Shown: positions 1 to 11,867, counted from the stretch's first letter. The stretch: 64,000 nt of DNA from Ryuthela nishihirai (GCA_038380435.1 JAWZYU010000009.1:63331901-63395900); one strand, 5' to 3'. Notes: generated from the letters alone by a model not told the origin. Translations and numbers: made by a program.

Positions 1-203
1 AGTAGCACACGTCGTGAATGGGTGTGTAGGCAAAATTGGTACTCATCTTTAAAAAAGATATGATTTCAATGATCGCGAGTCTAAGATACATGCTCTTGAC
101 ACCATTTCAATCATGCTTAACTGTTGCATGCGCTTAATGGGATTGAAAACATGGACGACAGGTATAGATTCTAATATCATGAATCTTTCTGGTCAAGTTG
201 AGG

Positions 204-593
204 AGGGGATGGGAGTGGCTGAGTCAGTAGCATTCCATGCTCGTATTCTGCGGTTCACAGGTTTGAGTCACTACTAGGCCAGAGTTGAGATTTGTCTTCC
301 CAAACCAACTAGCCCTGCCCTCGGTCAGTAGGGGACGCCGATGGGCTTCGAAAGGCCATCGTCCCTCCGATTGGACGTTAAGCGCCGTGGTTCCAAGTGT
401 GAGAGAGCCAGAGTCTGTGCACGTTAAAGAACATGTTGGATGACCTAGAAAGGAGTCTGCCATCTGTCTCCTAACAGTTATCCTGTGGGTTCCCTTTCAC
501 CAATCGTTCTGTGAGCCCTTGGTGTCTTTGTAACATGGCCATTTAGTCTATTGTATGAAAAAAGTGCCGCTCATAGGTAAAACAAACCAACAC
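204..593 (+). repeat. SINE A copy 1, diverged tRNA-derived SINE
   Basis: The left part carries a degraded tRNA-like head (A-box-like TGGCTGAGTCAG, B-box-like GGTTTGAGTC). The body has the landmarks shared by all SINE A copies here: a core like GGACGTTAAGC, then CACGTTAAAGAACA, then CCATCTGTCTCC, and a tail of GTGCCGCTCATAGGTAAAAC. The 8-bp sequence AGTTGAGG occurs at 196-203 and 594-601 and is the likely target-site duplication. Divergence from the copies at 10861 and 35671 makes this an old insertion. SINEs encode no protein and depend on a LINE for mobility. Confidence 0.8.
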
Positions 594-601
594 AGTTGAG
601 G

Positions 602-2370
602 CTGGCACCTGCCTTCCTATGAGTGCAGTAAGATCTTAAGGCAGAGAGTTGTTACAATCTGCATTCTGGATTGCTCTGTTGTTGACCCCCGACTTCTATT
701 CCCCACTATGTTCTTCATCCTGGAAGATCTGGCATCCTGAATTCGATTTAGAGATCATTTTATTAGGTTGTAACCACGGAATACTTGAACATGCATTCTG
801 ATGACCTTCAAGCTTGTCTCAAAGTTCTGCCAGAGCCTTGAGATGAAGTACTTGACAGCAAAGAATATAAAACCTCAATGATAAACTGTCCTGTTTCCAA
901 TACCATAAAGACCATCCATCGATCTAAATCTTTTTTTTTCTTTTCAACTAAAATAATATGCTATTCCTAAATGACGAATTAAATATTTGCGTTGAAATGA
1001 TACACCCCCACAGATCTTGCACTTTTAGAAGCTGTCTCAAAATAAATAATTATATGGGGGAAGTGTGCTGCTATGCACACTTCCCCCATATTATTATTTA
1101 CTTTGATTATATTTCATATTTCTCCAACAGCTGGATCATATGAATATGATCCGTTTTCAAGTCTTCTCTAAACCACGGTTTTTCAAACCGTAGGTCGAGG
1201 CCCGTCAGTGTACCCTTAGTCTTTGGAAACAACCGCAGCGCATTGAATTTTAACTTCAAATTTTCGTACTCTAAGTAACAGGTAAAAAAAGTTTTGAAAC
1301 GCGTTCCTGTCAAAAAAAAAACACCTACTTAATAAATTGTAGAAGTTAGGAAAAATGTTCATCTTCAATGCGTAAGAATTTCTTTCCTCGCCACAAAGAT
1401 CAGATAAATTAAAATTAGTGTCATTCAAAAGAAAGAATTAATTATCAGAAAACCAAATCACTATAGCTTAAGTTCTAACAAAGCTTTAAATTTATGAAAT
1501 AAATAAAATAATTAACAATTGCCTTTTTTTAGGGAACTCTAATTAGCTGTCATGATTGGTATATATCGATCTTTCAGATCCATAACACTTCTTCAGTGGA
1601 ATAGTCGAAATGGGGCAATAGAATTCGGAATTAAATTATCTTTCTTCTGTGGCTAGAATTTTCTCTCATTTATTAGTCTCGTTCACTAAACAGTAATGAG
1701 GTCACTCGCTGCAGATCTCTCTTGATTGTTCTTTTCTTCTCTATTATTATTATTAAGTCTTCTTTATTTCTTCCAAATGAAGTGAAAGAATCCTTGACGC
1801 CACACTAAGTGTTAAGAACTCAATCTTCTGAAACCAGATCTCCATATGTCATGAAACGGGAAAGCTGTGAAAAACAGTTTTTTCCCTCACTTTTTTATCA
1901 GCACACACTTTTTCACGGCAGAGAATTTTGTTGTTTACACCTTTCAGACTTTTGTTTTACACGTTATTGCCTCTCAAGAACCTACCCGTTCCGAACGAGG
2001 GTGTGCACAAATGCTCTAATTGAATTCATGGGCGCAGGGGATTTTGTTACTTTTTGTAACTACCGTAATGGAGTTTCAGGAAAGCTCATTTTATTTTCTT
2101 CCTGTTTTTGCAATTAAGCTTTTCTTCTGTAGAAGTTCTAATTAGAGGTGTCTCAGTGACTGTCAAGCAGCAGATGCAGTCCATTATACCCTAATGAATG
2201 GGATTCTGTCAGACGCTTTAACAACTGGAGATTTAATCAAAAAGCTACCCAACAGTCTAACTTTTACCAGGATGCAGCTGTCGTTACCAACTCTACTGAT
2301 TTCACCGAATTCTCTGTCTCTGATGACTCAAGAATCCCAGCTTTCAGAATGTAGTTATCCATGTTCTATA
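602..2370. other. Unassigned AT-rich DNA with one hairpin
   Basis: No convincing coding region or recognised transposon is visible. The open frames are short and lack recognisable motifs. The only structure noted is the hairpin at 1043-1100, listed separately. Confidence 0.5.
1043..1100. repeat. Near-perfect hairpin, 26-bp arms, 6-nt loop
   Basis: The arm 1043-1068 is the reverse complement of 1075-1100 at 25 of 26 positions, with loop TGCTAT. The core of the arm reads ATGGGGGAAGTGTGC. No transposon termini flank it, so it may be a template-switch mutation rather than a mobile element. Confidence 0.8.
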
Positions 2371-3545
2371 CGAGGGGCGTTCAAAAAGTTCTTGACATGC
2401 ATCTGCAGAACAAACACATTACATTACTTCACAACTCTGATGAACGCGTTTTGCAAAGTCTTGTACCCTTGAAAAAGGCTACCCAGCAAGTAGCTTTTTA
2501 ACTTTTGGAAAAAACCAAATGTCGTATGGTCCAAGATCGGGTGAATGTGCAGGATGGGGTAGCTGCATGATTTTTTTCCTGTTCGAGATAAGCCGTAACT
2601 TGCCGCAGTGTCATGAAAAAGACCTCTTGACATGCCTGTTGCTGGTAGCTGTTCCTTCATCTCCTTAACCAATTTGGGCAAAACAATGTTGGTGTAGTAT
2701 TGGACATTTATAGTCATGTTTTTAATTCAGGTGTCCACGGCTCCCACTCCTTGGGAATTGCAAAAAAATTGTGAACATCCTCTTCCTTGAGCGAAAGTAT
2801 TGTCGGAGGATTTGGGGATGCGGTTCAACTTCTGCACCCCAAACATAGTTTTCGATTTATATGGAAGTTGTATACTAATAAAACCACGTCTGTGGCACTG
2901 TCTGTTAACCGTTTGAGGTCACTAGGTTCAAATATTTCCAGAATCTTCTTGCACTTGTCAAGTCGACTCTAGCCCTTTTTGCTGTTTTGTCAGTTTGTGG
3001 GGTAACCATTTGGCACAGAGTTTTTGGAGCTTTAAATGTTGATGAATAATTGTTTCCACACTACCAATCGATACACTGATATTTAAGCTTATTACCTGAA
3101 CTATGACGTGTAGGTTTTCATTAATAAGTTCACGATCAGCAGCGATGGTTCTCTCATTCACGGCCTCCTTCGATCTTCATTCACAAGGGAAATCTTCGAC
3201 GCTCTGCCGTCATCCTCTAAATTTGCGCATCCACCCGTAACAGTGCCATATGAACAGGAATGATCCCCATATACTGGTGATAAATCGCCATGAATATTTT
3301 TCTCGTTATCCCCAGCGTACATCCTTATGAAAATGTAAAATATTTCCCCTTCTTTAGTAGAACGCACAGATTTCGCATACCGAACTTTATGCGCCGCCAG
3401 CGAAGAGAGAATTGATAATACGGCCTTTGCTTTCAACACGTTTGACTAGTTTAGACAAGCTTTCAAACAAGTCGAAACTCGTTAACTTCGGAGGAACGAA
3501 TGCGAATCTACAGACACTTGTAAAGAACTTTTTAACAACCTCGGC
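2371..3545 (-). mobile_element. Mariner-like DNA transposon relic
   Basis: The left end begins after TA at 2369-2370 with CGAGGGGCGTTCAAAAAGTT. A diverged inverted counterpart, AAAGAACTTTTTAAC followed by CCTCG, lies at about 3522-3543. Between them the minus strand holds fragments of a mariner-type transposase in order. Length (about 1.2 kb) fits the mariner family. The right-hand TA duplication is no longer recognisable, so the right boundary is approximate. Confidence 0.65.
2424..3439 (-). pseudogene. Mariner-like transposase pseudogene
   Basis: Read on the minus strand, the pieces align in order with mariner transposases. An N-terminal helix-turn-helix part includes VYGDHSCSYGTV and a QSVEDFP-type linker in shifted frames. 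A middle part contains AVNERTIAADRELINENLHV. A C-terminal part has a degraded catalytic segment, HDTAASY where families have HDNA, then HPILDHTTFGFFQKLKSYL, matching the usual 'SPDL..DF.FF..LK' region. At least three frame changes and several stops break it. The family cuts and pastes at TA sites through a DDE nuclease; this copy is dead. Family assignment rests on remembered motifs, not on a search. Confidence 0.65.
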
Positions 3546-5282
3546 ACAAAAATCGCTCAGAATTACTAGAAATAAACTCAGCTTTAATTATTATATTTGA
3601 CATTAAATTCCTATAACTGCATTTATTTTTCATTTCATTACGACAGAGAAGTGTCCTAGAAGTTACTTATAGTTTACTTATAGTTTATACAGTCCTTCTC
3701 ATATACAATGACTTGTCTGATTAAAACCCAAGTCACTACTGCCACTGCTTACCACTGCTTCAGTTAGAAATAACACACCACACAAAGTTTTCCCTGCTGG
3801 AACAGTAGATTGCGCTCTTACGTTATCTCGACCACCATCGAACCGCTAAGCCAGTTAAGGCTTTAGTAGTTCAATGATTTATTCCAGTAGTCCCTAAACG
3901 TTTTGATCCAGAAACATTTTTTTTTCTGCTAAACTAGCAAATTTATCTTCAAGGGTTTACATCGAAGGCTTTATTCATTATGCCCTACTTGGAAGAGAAC
4001 TTTAAACGGAATAATAAATAAATGGGGAAGTTAGGAGTTATGACAACCCCTATCTTTGAAGGTTTGGATATAGCATGTTACCTAATACTAAAGTTTTGTT
4101 TTCCGTATATAAAAACCCGGACCTTTCTGTAAGCTTAAACTGTGACATTTTCCTAATTGTCAGTCTCTCAGCTTTTTTTTTTCAAACTGGAATATTTCTT
4201 TTCGAGTATGTCTTGCATATGCTAATAGTGTGTTATTATTTTAAATTCCTACATATAATAAAACCCGATTTCGAATAATCAAACAATTCAATTAATTAAA
4301 AATACACTTTGAAATTGACACTAAAATCGCAAGTAATGATAAAAATGTATATTTCTTAACAGATTTATCTTACAAAACGCAAATAATATCAATCAAAAGA
4401 AATTTAGGTATATAAATCAGCCCAAGGAGGTAACAAGAATTTAGGGGCGTTCCGACAAATTAGTTTCGGGATGAGTCCGAGAATTCATTTTCGGTAGGGT
4501 TCGAGAATTTAGTTGGTTGATCTGGGGGCGAGGGGGAAGTCCGTTTAATTTCATTTTAGAGGGTCTGAGAATAAGATTTCAGTAGGGTTTCCTAGTTACT
4601 AAATTATTTTATCGGATAAAAAAAGTTAAAACGATATTCTATATGGAATAAAATTTTATTAATGTCAAACCAATCTACTATGGGGATAAAATATAATCAT
4701 ACAAATACAACTCTTTTGAATTTGAAATCAAGTAGAGAAATTTAGGATTTTGTATAAGACGAGCGGATTTTCAGGGAGGGGGGGGTGATGATGTACCCTC
4801 TGGGTACGTCCTTCTATGAGTCATTCAAACCATACGTAAAAGACAGACACGCCGAAATCGTAAACAAACATTGGGCACTTTAACTAGTCATTTTAAAAAT
4901 AATCGTTTCCCACTCAAATTAGGATGTTTCAATGCACGATTGAAATTATATTTGATTTTTTTTTCTTTTAAACAGTTAGTTTGTGACACCGAGACAAGAA
5001 TTTTGAAACCGATATGTACGATCACGTTACCTAAGAAGGTCCTTGAAAATTGTATTAACCGGCATGTCAAATACACATCCTGTTACCCCCACTGACACTT
5101 TCTGAAAAAGATAAAATGTAGAATCATTTTAAATATTTTAAGGTATCGCAATGGGCTTATAGTGAACACAAAACTGGACTGATAACATGGCTGTCTGATA
5201 GTATAGTCATCAGTTATATTAATTGATGCCTTTTCAGAAAATCTTTACATATATTGAAAGTTTTTGCTTGATAAATAAATTC
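3546..5282. other. Unassigned AT-rich DNA
   Basis: No recognised gene or repeat. A G-rich patch (GGGAGGGGGGGG) lies near 4780. Short open frames at 4075-4278 and 4871-5095 show no motif and look like chance. Confidence 0.5.
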
Positions 5283-5456
5283 TAATAATGTTACTAATTA
5301 ATAATTGTTAACACTAACATGTCTTAATAATGTTATCATTAATATGTCTTAATCATGTTACAAATATGTCTTAATAATGTTATCACTAATAAGTCTTAAT
5401 AATGTTATCATTAGTATGTATTAAAATATTATGAGTAATATGTCTTAATAATGTAT
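5283..5456. repeat. AT-rich imperfect tandem repeat
   Basis: Variants of ATGTCTTAATAATGTTATCA recur about six times with a period of roughly 25-30 nt and small indels. It sits immediately upstream of a SINE B copy. Confidence 0.65.
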
Positions 5457-5461
5457 AGTAT

Positions 5462-5626
5462 AACTCTAAGGCTCTTCTATTGATCAAGGGACCTGAGTTC
5501 GAACCCCGAGTAAGTTACGGATTTTTGTGCAACCTTCTTCACTAAACTTCTCTGTGGCGTATTAAACTGACAGACTCCTGTCAGACCTCTGTGGCAAGTA
5601 GCTACTTGAGGGATAATTTATTTTTG
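5462..5626 (+). repeat. SINE B copy (tRNA-derived, 5' part worn)
   Basis: It holds the B-box-like GAGTTCGAACCCCG, followed by the family body: TTAAACTGACAGACTCCTGT, CAGACCTCTGTGGCAAG and CTACTTGAGGGAT. The same modules occur at 7396, 24437, 52263 and 56779. The head lacks a clear A box. Confidence 0.7.
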
Positions 5627-7395
5627 TTATTTATAATTCTACCTACAGCTGAAACATGATTTCTTTGTCCAATTTTTTACAGTAACTACTTGTAATGCAT
5701 AAAAACTGGGTTTCTGTAGTTAAAGTGTGAAATATGCAACAAATTTATATCACAGAATGAATACATTTGCATAGTTGAGTTGTCAGCACACTTAGTCACC
5801 ATCTTATTTCGCATTCATATTAGAGCAGACGAAGTTTTAACACTTGTGCAGTTTTCAGTGCACAAATACTAAAACGTGCTTACTCTCATGCGGTGCACGA
5901 GAGTAAGCAATCGTTTATCGCTTCAGTAACAAGAGCAAACAATATTTAATGCCTTAAGGTGGTCTATCTGCTGAAGCGTTACTGTGGTAGCTAAGTTTCT
6001 CTCCAGGCAGCTCATTTGCCATGTAAATTATGACTAGAAATTGTCAGCTTGGTAAGTGAAAGCTGTGAAGAAAATAAAACTTCACAAGAAAGACAATATA
6101 AATATTAATCTGCCACAGACTACCATAAGTAATCTATATATTTACTACCAGAGGTAGACAGTATATTCAATACCACCAGAGGTAGTATTGAATATTTATG
6201 TTGTTATGACTGCTTGTGAATACAAAACTGCTGTTTGCTTGTGAATGCAAAACTGCCGACTCAGAGTAGTGTCGACCAGACTATGATTTAGTCCTCCCGA
6301 CACGACTATCCTGAGATGCAGCTTCTATATTTGAACGCTACAGATCAATTTTAACAAGGTCCTATTTGTCATTGGCAGTCCACGGCATCCTATGTCTAAC
6401 CGTTTTTCTGAAGCCTTTAGGCACTCTTCGTAACTTGACTCAATAATCTGAAATCCGACATGTAGATAACATGGCCGAAACAATGCACAAGATGCTGTTC
6501 AAAGTCAATCAGCAAAGTTGACTCCTTTCTCTAACCTCATCATTTCTTACATAGCCAAATCGCCTAATGTCTGGATTAGAGATCAGTTCGGTATTAATTT
6601 TTCAACCCATGTTCTCTCAAACCCGATTTGGGGAAAATATCTCTCTGACGCATCATGGCATATATATATATATACAGAAATGTATGTCGCAAATCATTTA
6701 TTTTAGTCTTATATTATTATTTATAATCATTTTATCATTTTATTACAAAATTAAAATTTTAATGTCATTTGGAACAACAAATACTGGAAAATAATAGTAG
6801 GAACTGAAGGTTTGTGGCTAACATCATTATTAACGCATAGATCCATTCATTATTAAAGATAAAGAATATGTAAACAAAAAATAAAAATGTTCATGGTGAT
6901 TTTTTTAAATTACTAATTACTATTACTTCATTACTACTACTTAAAACAGATTAAGAGATTGAAATCAAAATAAAAACATTTTATACTTTTACGAATTTTT
7001 GTTTCAGAATTACACGAAATATTTTAAATTTAAATTATTCTAATCCAGAGCCTTACGCCGTCTCTGTAAATTTTAGCCAGCCCGACACAATCAAAGCTCG
7101 AATTGATCTCTAGCCCAGATACTGCCTAAGCATCTAGAGTAAAAGGCCTCAAGTTTCCTGCTATTTTGCTTGCACATGGTTTAAGTTTCACTATCATATC
7201 AAATTTTAAAAAGAACCAAACTACATATTATATAGGGCGTTTCCAAAAGTTCTCGTCAAACACTGGGAATGTGTTATAATGCTCATAATGATGAAAAATG
7301 ATTCTAAGAACATTGGGCCAGAAACGCTTCCCATCCCAGGAATAGCACATTTTGAGAGTGCAAGCAAGAAATCCTGTGAACCATTTTTACTCCAG
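5627..7395. other. Unassigned AT-rich DNA with two small hairpins
   Basis: Two 11-bp inverted repeats are visible: 5877-5887 with 5899-5909 (GAGAGTAAGCA), and 6162-6172 with 6184-6194 (ATATTCAATAC). Around the second, TACCAGAGGTA-like words repeat. No coding sequence is recognised; the two overlapping frames at 6518-6794 are low complexity. Confidence 0.5.
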
Positions 7396-7605
7396 TCCCA
7401 TTGTCGAGTGGTGAGTCCGCTTGGCTACTGATTAAAGGGACCTAGGTTCGAGCCCCGGATAAGGCATGGATGTTCGTGTCATTTTTCTGCTGGAGGTCCC
7501 GCCATCCTCACAAACATTCTACTACGGTGTATAAACTGACAGGCTCCTGTGAGACCTCTATGGCAAGCAGCTTCTTGAGGGATTATTCATTAATGTTTTT
7601 TTTTT
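7396..7605 (+). repeat. SINE B copy, best preserved in the window
   Basis: The tRNA-like head reads CGAGTGGTGAGTCCGCTTGG and then GGTTCGAGCCCCGG, a good B box. The body contains ACTGACAGGCTCCTGTGAG and ATGGCAAGCAGCTTCTTGAG and ends in a T-rich tail. The family is about 200 bp. The parental tRNA is not certain from sequence alone. Confidence 0.75.
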
Positions 7606-7623
7606 TACAGCACACTGTAAGTG

Positions 7624-8035
7624 ATGGATGAGAACGATTATGTAAGTCTACATCAGAGCAAGTCTTTGAAATGCCTTAATGAGCCGAAAAACACGGCTAG
7701 CAGCGTCTTCTCATCGATTGTCGAACACGTTCGAAAAGTCTCGGAGTGTTCTGAATTCTGTGACCACCATGCATGCATGATACGTTCACAGAGAGCGTGT
7801 ACATTAGTAACCGGGGTAGCGTAAATATTAACCTTAACGTGTTCCCATAAGTAGAAAGCCAGCTGATTCAAATCGAGAGAGCGTGCAGGCCATGCAGTTG
7901 GTTCATCTCTATCAATCCAATAGGCAGGATAAGTACGATTGAGATGTTCTCGAGCAGTGAGGCTAAAATGTGCTGGAGCTCCATCATGTTGAGCACATGC
8001 GATAGCGTGTTGCTAATGGAATGTCATCCAGCAAT
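7624..8035 (-). pseudogene. DDE transposase fragment (Tc1/mariner superfamily, 'FLWG' type)
   Basis: On the minus strand from about 8035 the translation passes through the catalytic block QHDGAPAHFS, then WIDRDEPTAWPARSLDLN, then AFYLWEHVKVNIYATPV. This is the order seen in arthropod transposases with 'HDGAPAHF' and 'SPDL.PLDFFLWG'. Residues after this (CERIMHAWW and onward) match the C-terminal tail of the family. The N-terminal DNA-binding half is missing and I saw no inverted termini, so this is a fragment. The related element at 8411-9142 carries the same domain. Confidence 0.65.
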
Positions 8036-8410
8036 CCAGGTAGTTCCGCCTCCTACATTTGTCTCCAAATGATTAGCATAACATCTGCGGACTCCTTTAT
8101 GTAGCATTTACCTCACCCAAGAGAGGTGAAATTTTCTCCAACATTTGCATATATCTACTATGCTGTCATACATGCAAATGCGTAGATAATTATTGAAATC
8201 TTAATATGAGCTTTATTTATCTCCTTATCATCAGTGTCGCCTTTCTGTTGCTGCGATCGCTTTAGGAGGCTATCTGCCGTTTCTTCCTGATATCTTCATT
8301 TCTCTGCAGTCACACAGACTGATTACCATTCGTCCTTTTGATTAAAGAACAGGAATACGCTTAATCACACAGACCTTTGTATGTATGGTCACACAGACCT
8401 CTGACATATA

Positions 8411-9142
8411 CAGGGTGATTCAAAACTTATCGTTCAAATTTCGTGGGGAGGTAGGGAATACGTCAAAAAACCGATTTCACATAGGAAAGTATGTCCGAAA
8501 AACGTCATCTATATGAACAAAATGGACAAGTAAAGTGAACACAAGGAAACAGTACAGTTAAGTGGTAACGAATGTGACTTTTATTCCAACAAGGTAAAGT
8601 ACAGGTTCACAGTAGGTGCTCAAAATTGCGACCATTTACACGGACACAGGATTCACAGCGCCGTTGCATTGACCGCCGAACATTTTCAAAAACGCCTGGC
8701 ATATCACGGACAATGCCTGCGGCGGCCACTATTCGTGCAACAAGGTCCATTTCACTGTCGACGGGGGTCTCGTACACATGGTATTTCATGGCCCCCCACA
8801 AAAAGAAATCCATGGGCGATAAATCAGGTGACCTGGGTGGCCAAGCGATCGGTCCGCCTCTACCGATCCATCGAGCTCCGAATGTTCGGTTCAGGTAATC
8901 ACGCGCAGCAATTGTGCTATGGGCTGGAGCCCCGACATGTTGATGCGTAAAACGATTAATCTTATCACTAGTAAGTCAGCTCGTACACTGATGACAGCGG
9001 GAGTGGTCGGGGGAGCTGTACACTGGTTGGGTACACACAGCGCCCTCTACATACGCGGACATACTTTCCTATGTGAAATCGGTTTCCTGACGTATTCCCT
9101 ACCTCCCCACGAAATTTGAATGATAAGTTTTGAATCATCCTG
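8411..9142 (-). mobile_element. Non-autonomous TIR transposon with transposase remnant
   Basis: The left end CAGGGTGATTCAAAACTTAT and the right end AAGTTTTGAATCATCCTG are inverted repeats. Inverted similarity continues inward for about 100 bp, including GGGGAGGTAGGGAATACGTC on the left and its complement on the right. TA flanks both ends (8409-8410 and 9143-9144). Length is 732 bp. Inside, on the minus strand, lies only the C-terminal part of a transposase, so the element is an internal-deletion derivative moved in trans by a full-length relative. Confidence 0.85.
8607..8960 (-). pseudogene. C-terminal DDE transposase remnant inside the 8411-9142 element
   Basis: Minus-strand frames give GAPAHSTIAARDYLNRTFGA, then WIGRGGPIAWPPRSPDL and PMDFFLWGAMKYHVYETPVD, followed by a tail that ends at a stop at 8607. 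The last catalytic acidic residue falls in the SPDL/MDFFLWG block. The frame breaks upstream of the last 68 codons. This is a closer match to the family pattern than the relic at 7624-8035. Confidence 0.7.
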
Positions 9143-9190
9143 TATATGGTCACACAGACCTCTGGTTACTTTTAGTCACACAGACTATTA

Positions 9191-10068
9191 CCGGGTTGAA
9201 CTTCATGAAACCCTACATTGAGACTTTCCTTCAGAATCTCAGTCTTCGAGAAACGCACTACCTTTGACGTCAGATACCACTCTGCCCATCCCATCGCTGA
9301 CAATTTCTATCACGCCGCTACTCGCCCTCTAGGTATCCGTTGGTAACAGCGATCGCCCCACCATCCAATGTTACCATAAACTTTCATGCTGCGACCAACA
9401 CCTTCCTAGTGAACAAGAGAAGGTGGGAAAGAATGCCTCGTCACGGCCACCACTAATGACAGTGGCTTTCCTTCCTATCATCATAAGAACTGGATCACCT
9501 CCTAGGTTCTCATACATTTTCAATGCATTTTGTGCATTAAGTGCAGTATCATCAACTCGAAGTTCCCAACCAATAGAAATAGCTACAGGCAATAACCATA
9601 ACACAAGAACAAAATGGTCACAAATATCATCAGTATGTACAATGATCATAGAAAATATTTTCAATAAAAATATCAGTATACATGATCATATATTACATTA
9701 CGCAATCACTAACTTATAAAAAACATATTCATTAATTCATGCATGGGATACTACAGAACTTTCACCGAGCTATTTATTACTGCACTTATTTATTAGGTCC
9801 CTCGATAAGCCCCTGATATCTGTAATGAACCTCAAATGATTTGTTAATGTATTTACTCTATTTCTCACAATCCTTCTTCTCATGTGCACTAAAATATTAA
9901 TAATTTTTGTGCTGGACAAGGAAGTTTGTGAGTCAACAAAGTTCTAATCCTTTATTAATATTAAACTAATTAATGTGAGATGGCTGGAAAATTCATGTTC
10001 TTAGATTTTATACTGGGACATAAGATAGAGCAGTTAAAATAATTTCTCGTTTCTTAATACAGTTACCT
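9191..10068. other. Unassigned DNA
   Basis: No recognised gene or repeat. Opposed open frames of about 97 codons overlap at 9371-9719 but show no known motif on either strand. Confidence 0.45.
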
Positions 10069-10260
10069 CTCATTAACTCGATCATCTATATCTCGAATTT
10101 CTCGTTAACTTTTGTTAAATCGAACATCTATATCTCGAATTTCTCGTTCAGTTTTTTTTTAATTCCTAACACCGAATCCTTGTACATTTATTGTATTTTC
10201 TCTCTCTTTAACTCGAACTATTTTTTTCAACGTCACCTCGATAACTCGAAATTTTATGAA
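10069..10260. repeat. Imperfect repeat of CTCGAATTTCTCGTT words
   Basis: ATCTATATCTCGAATTTCTC occurs twice about 50 nt apart, with further AACTCGAA-type words to about 10250. It is a short degraded tandem repeat; no transposon ends are clear. Confidence 0.5.
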
Positions 10261-10849
10261 GAATGTTTGAAGAAAAACACCCTTTCTGATAACTTTCCCC
10301 CCCATCAAAATTCTGTTAAGGAAGTGAAACATAAAACCTGTTAATGAAGGGTAAAACATTCCATTACGGAAGTTGCTAAAAAATTTTGCCAGCTGGAGAA
10401 AGAGATTCTCATTGGCTACGCATTATCCCCACTACTTGTACATATGGGTGGACACTGATTCCTATTATCTAGGCATTGCTTCCATCATCTCCGCACGGCT
10501 GAGAGATAAGCATTCCTCCCATGCCTAATAGTAAATGTTAGTTTAATTTTAGTTTAAAGATATTTTTCTTGGTACATATTTAATTGTATTACAATAGCAA
10601 CAAAGTATAAGTCGAATTCATTGTTATTTAGTGATAAAGTAAAAGTAATCAAAACTGTTGAGCTTCGAGCAACTCCCTTGAGCTTCAAGTTAGCAAGAAT
10701 TACTGTAAATGTATTTTTCAAAATGAATTCAATTATCCGAATATATATAGCAGCAATCCATTTAAACATACAAACCATAAATAAATTGAAAAAACAAACA
10801 CTAAGCCAACATTTGCCCGATTGCAGCTGGCAAAGATAGTGAAGTTCCT
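10261..10849. other. Unassigned AT-rich DNA
   Basis: Nothing recognised between the short repeat and the SINE A target site. Confidence 0.45.
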
Positions 10850-10860
10850 CTAGCTCTAGA

Positions 10861-11242
10861 GGGCGGGGGTGGCTCAGTCGGTAGCGCGCCAGGCTCGTAA
10901 TCTGTAGTTCCCAGGTTCAGGTCCCAGCTGGGTCAGCGTTGAGATTTATCTCCGCAAAACTCCCCGCCCTGCCCACGGTCAGTAGGGGACATCGATGGGC
11001 TTGGAAAGGCCGCCGTCCGTCGGATGGGACGTTAAGCCGTGGCACCGTGTGCGGGAGAGCCATACCCTATGCACGTTAAAGAACACGCTGGATGGCCTTG
11101 ACGGGAGGCTACCATCTGTCTCCCAACAGTTGTTCCAGTGGGTCCCCCTCCCCCAACCTTCTCTGAGCCTTCGGGGTCCATGTGACCTGGCCATTTAGCC
11201 CATGGTGTGCAAAAAAAAGTGCCGCTCAGAGGTAAAACAACC
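10861..11242 (+). repeat. SINE A copy 2, full length with target-site duplication
   Basis: This copy has a clear A box (TGGCTCAGTCGG), then CCAGGCTCGTAATCTG, a B-box position at AGGTTCAGGTCC, and the complete body to the tail GCTCAGAGGTAAAACAAC. The 11-bp duplication CTAGCTCTAGA flanks it exactly at 10850-10860 and 11243-11253. Length is 382 bp. The intact duplication and close match to the copies at 25605 and 35671 indicate recent activity. It would be transcribed by RNA polymerase III from its internal promoter. Confidence 0.9.
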
Positions 11243-11253
11243 CTAGCTCTAGA

Positions 11254-11857
11254 TATTCTAGTGAAGCACATAGCCTTCGCCATGATCTTCACATATATTA
11301 ACGTTAACATCTACATCGTATTGTAATGTTCATATCTAAAATACAACGTATTTTGTGGTTCTGTAATTCTTCTGTCATTTCAAACGCAGCACTACCTCAA
11401 AATTAGATTTCCAGTTGCACTTGAACTATTACTACACAAAATGATGTGACCTTTACGTTTAAATAGCTCCTGATTCATGCGTACTATTTTTTTCATCTGT
11501 TTTCTAGCCTGCCTTTTGTTCCGGATTGCTAGATATGACGTCAGCATTTCCTTTTCGAGACGAAAAGTTTGAATATTTGAAGGGAGTTCTTCTCTTTGTC
11601 GATAGATGGCAGTACTAGTAGCTTGATTCGTTAAAGTAAAATTCCTCTAATATTTCGCTTTAAAGGTTTCTAGGATCTATTAGTAATATTAGTAATTAGA
11701 TCTATAGTAATAATAGGTTTCTAACATATTATTTATGTGCTATGTTGGCTCGGCGAGTTTAAACTCATGAATTTTAAATTACATACTGTGAAGCTGTTTT
11801 TATATTTTTTCAGTTCATATGATTACTCAAAATAATGAGACTCTTAATATATATCTA
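11254..11857. other. Unassigned AT-rich DNA
   Basis: No recognised feature up to the proposed target duplication of the RTE copy. Confidence 0.45.
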
Positions 11858-11867
11858 AAGTCAACAG

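Larger units (their letters stand above)
8290..9190. repeat. Minisatellite with CACACAGAC motif, interrupted by a transposon
   Basis: TCACACAGAC recurs near 8311, 8362 and 8388 and again near 9151 and 9175. Both sides of the element at 8411-9142 show GGTCACACAGACCTCT, so the transposon inserted into a pre-existing short array. Array spacing is irregular, about 25-50 nt. Confidence 0.6.

Noticed and set aside
5877..6194. 11-bp inverted repeats as functional hairpins
   Set aside because: Arms this short are expected by chance in AT-rich DNA of this length; noted only as structure.
9371..9719. Gene in overlapping 97- and 98-codon frames
   Set aside because: Opposed frames of similar length over the same DNA with no motif on either strand.
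10861..10935. tRNA gene
   Set aside because: A and B boxes are present, but the sequence is the head of SINE A, repeated in several copies with target duplications, and lacks a clean acceptor stem.
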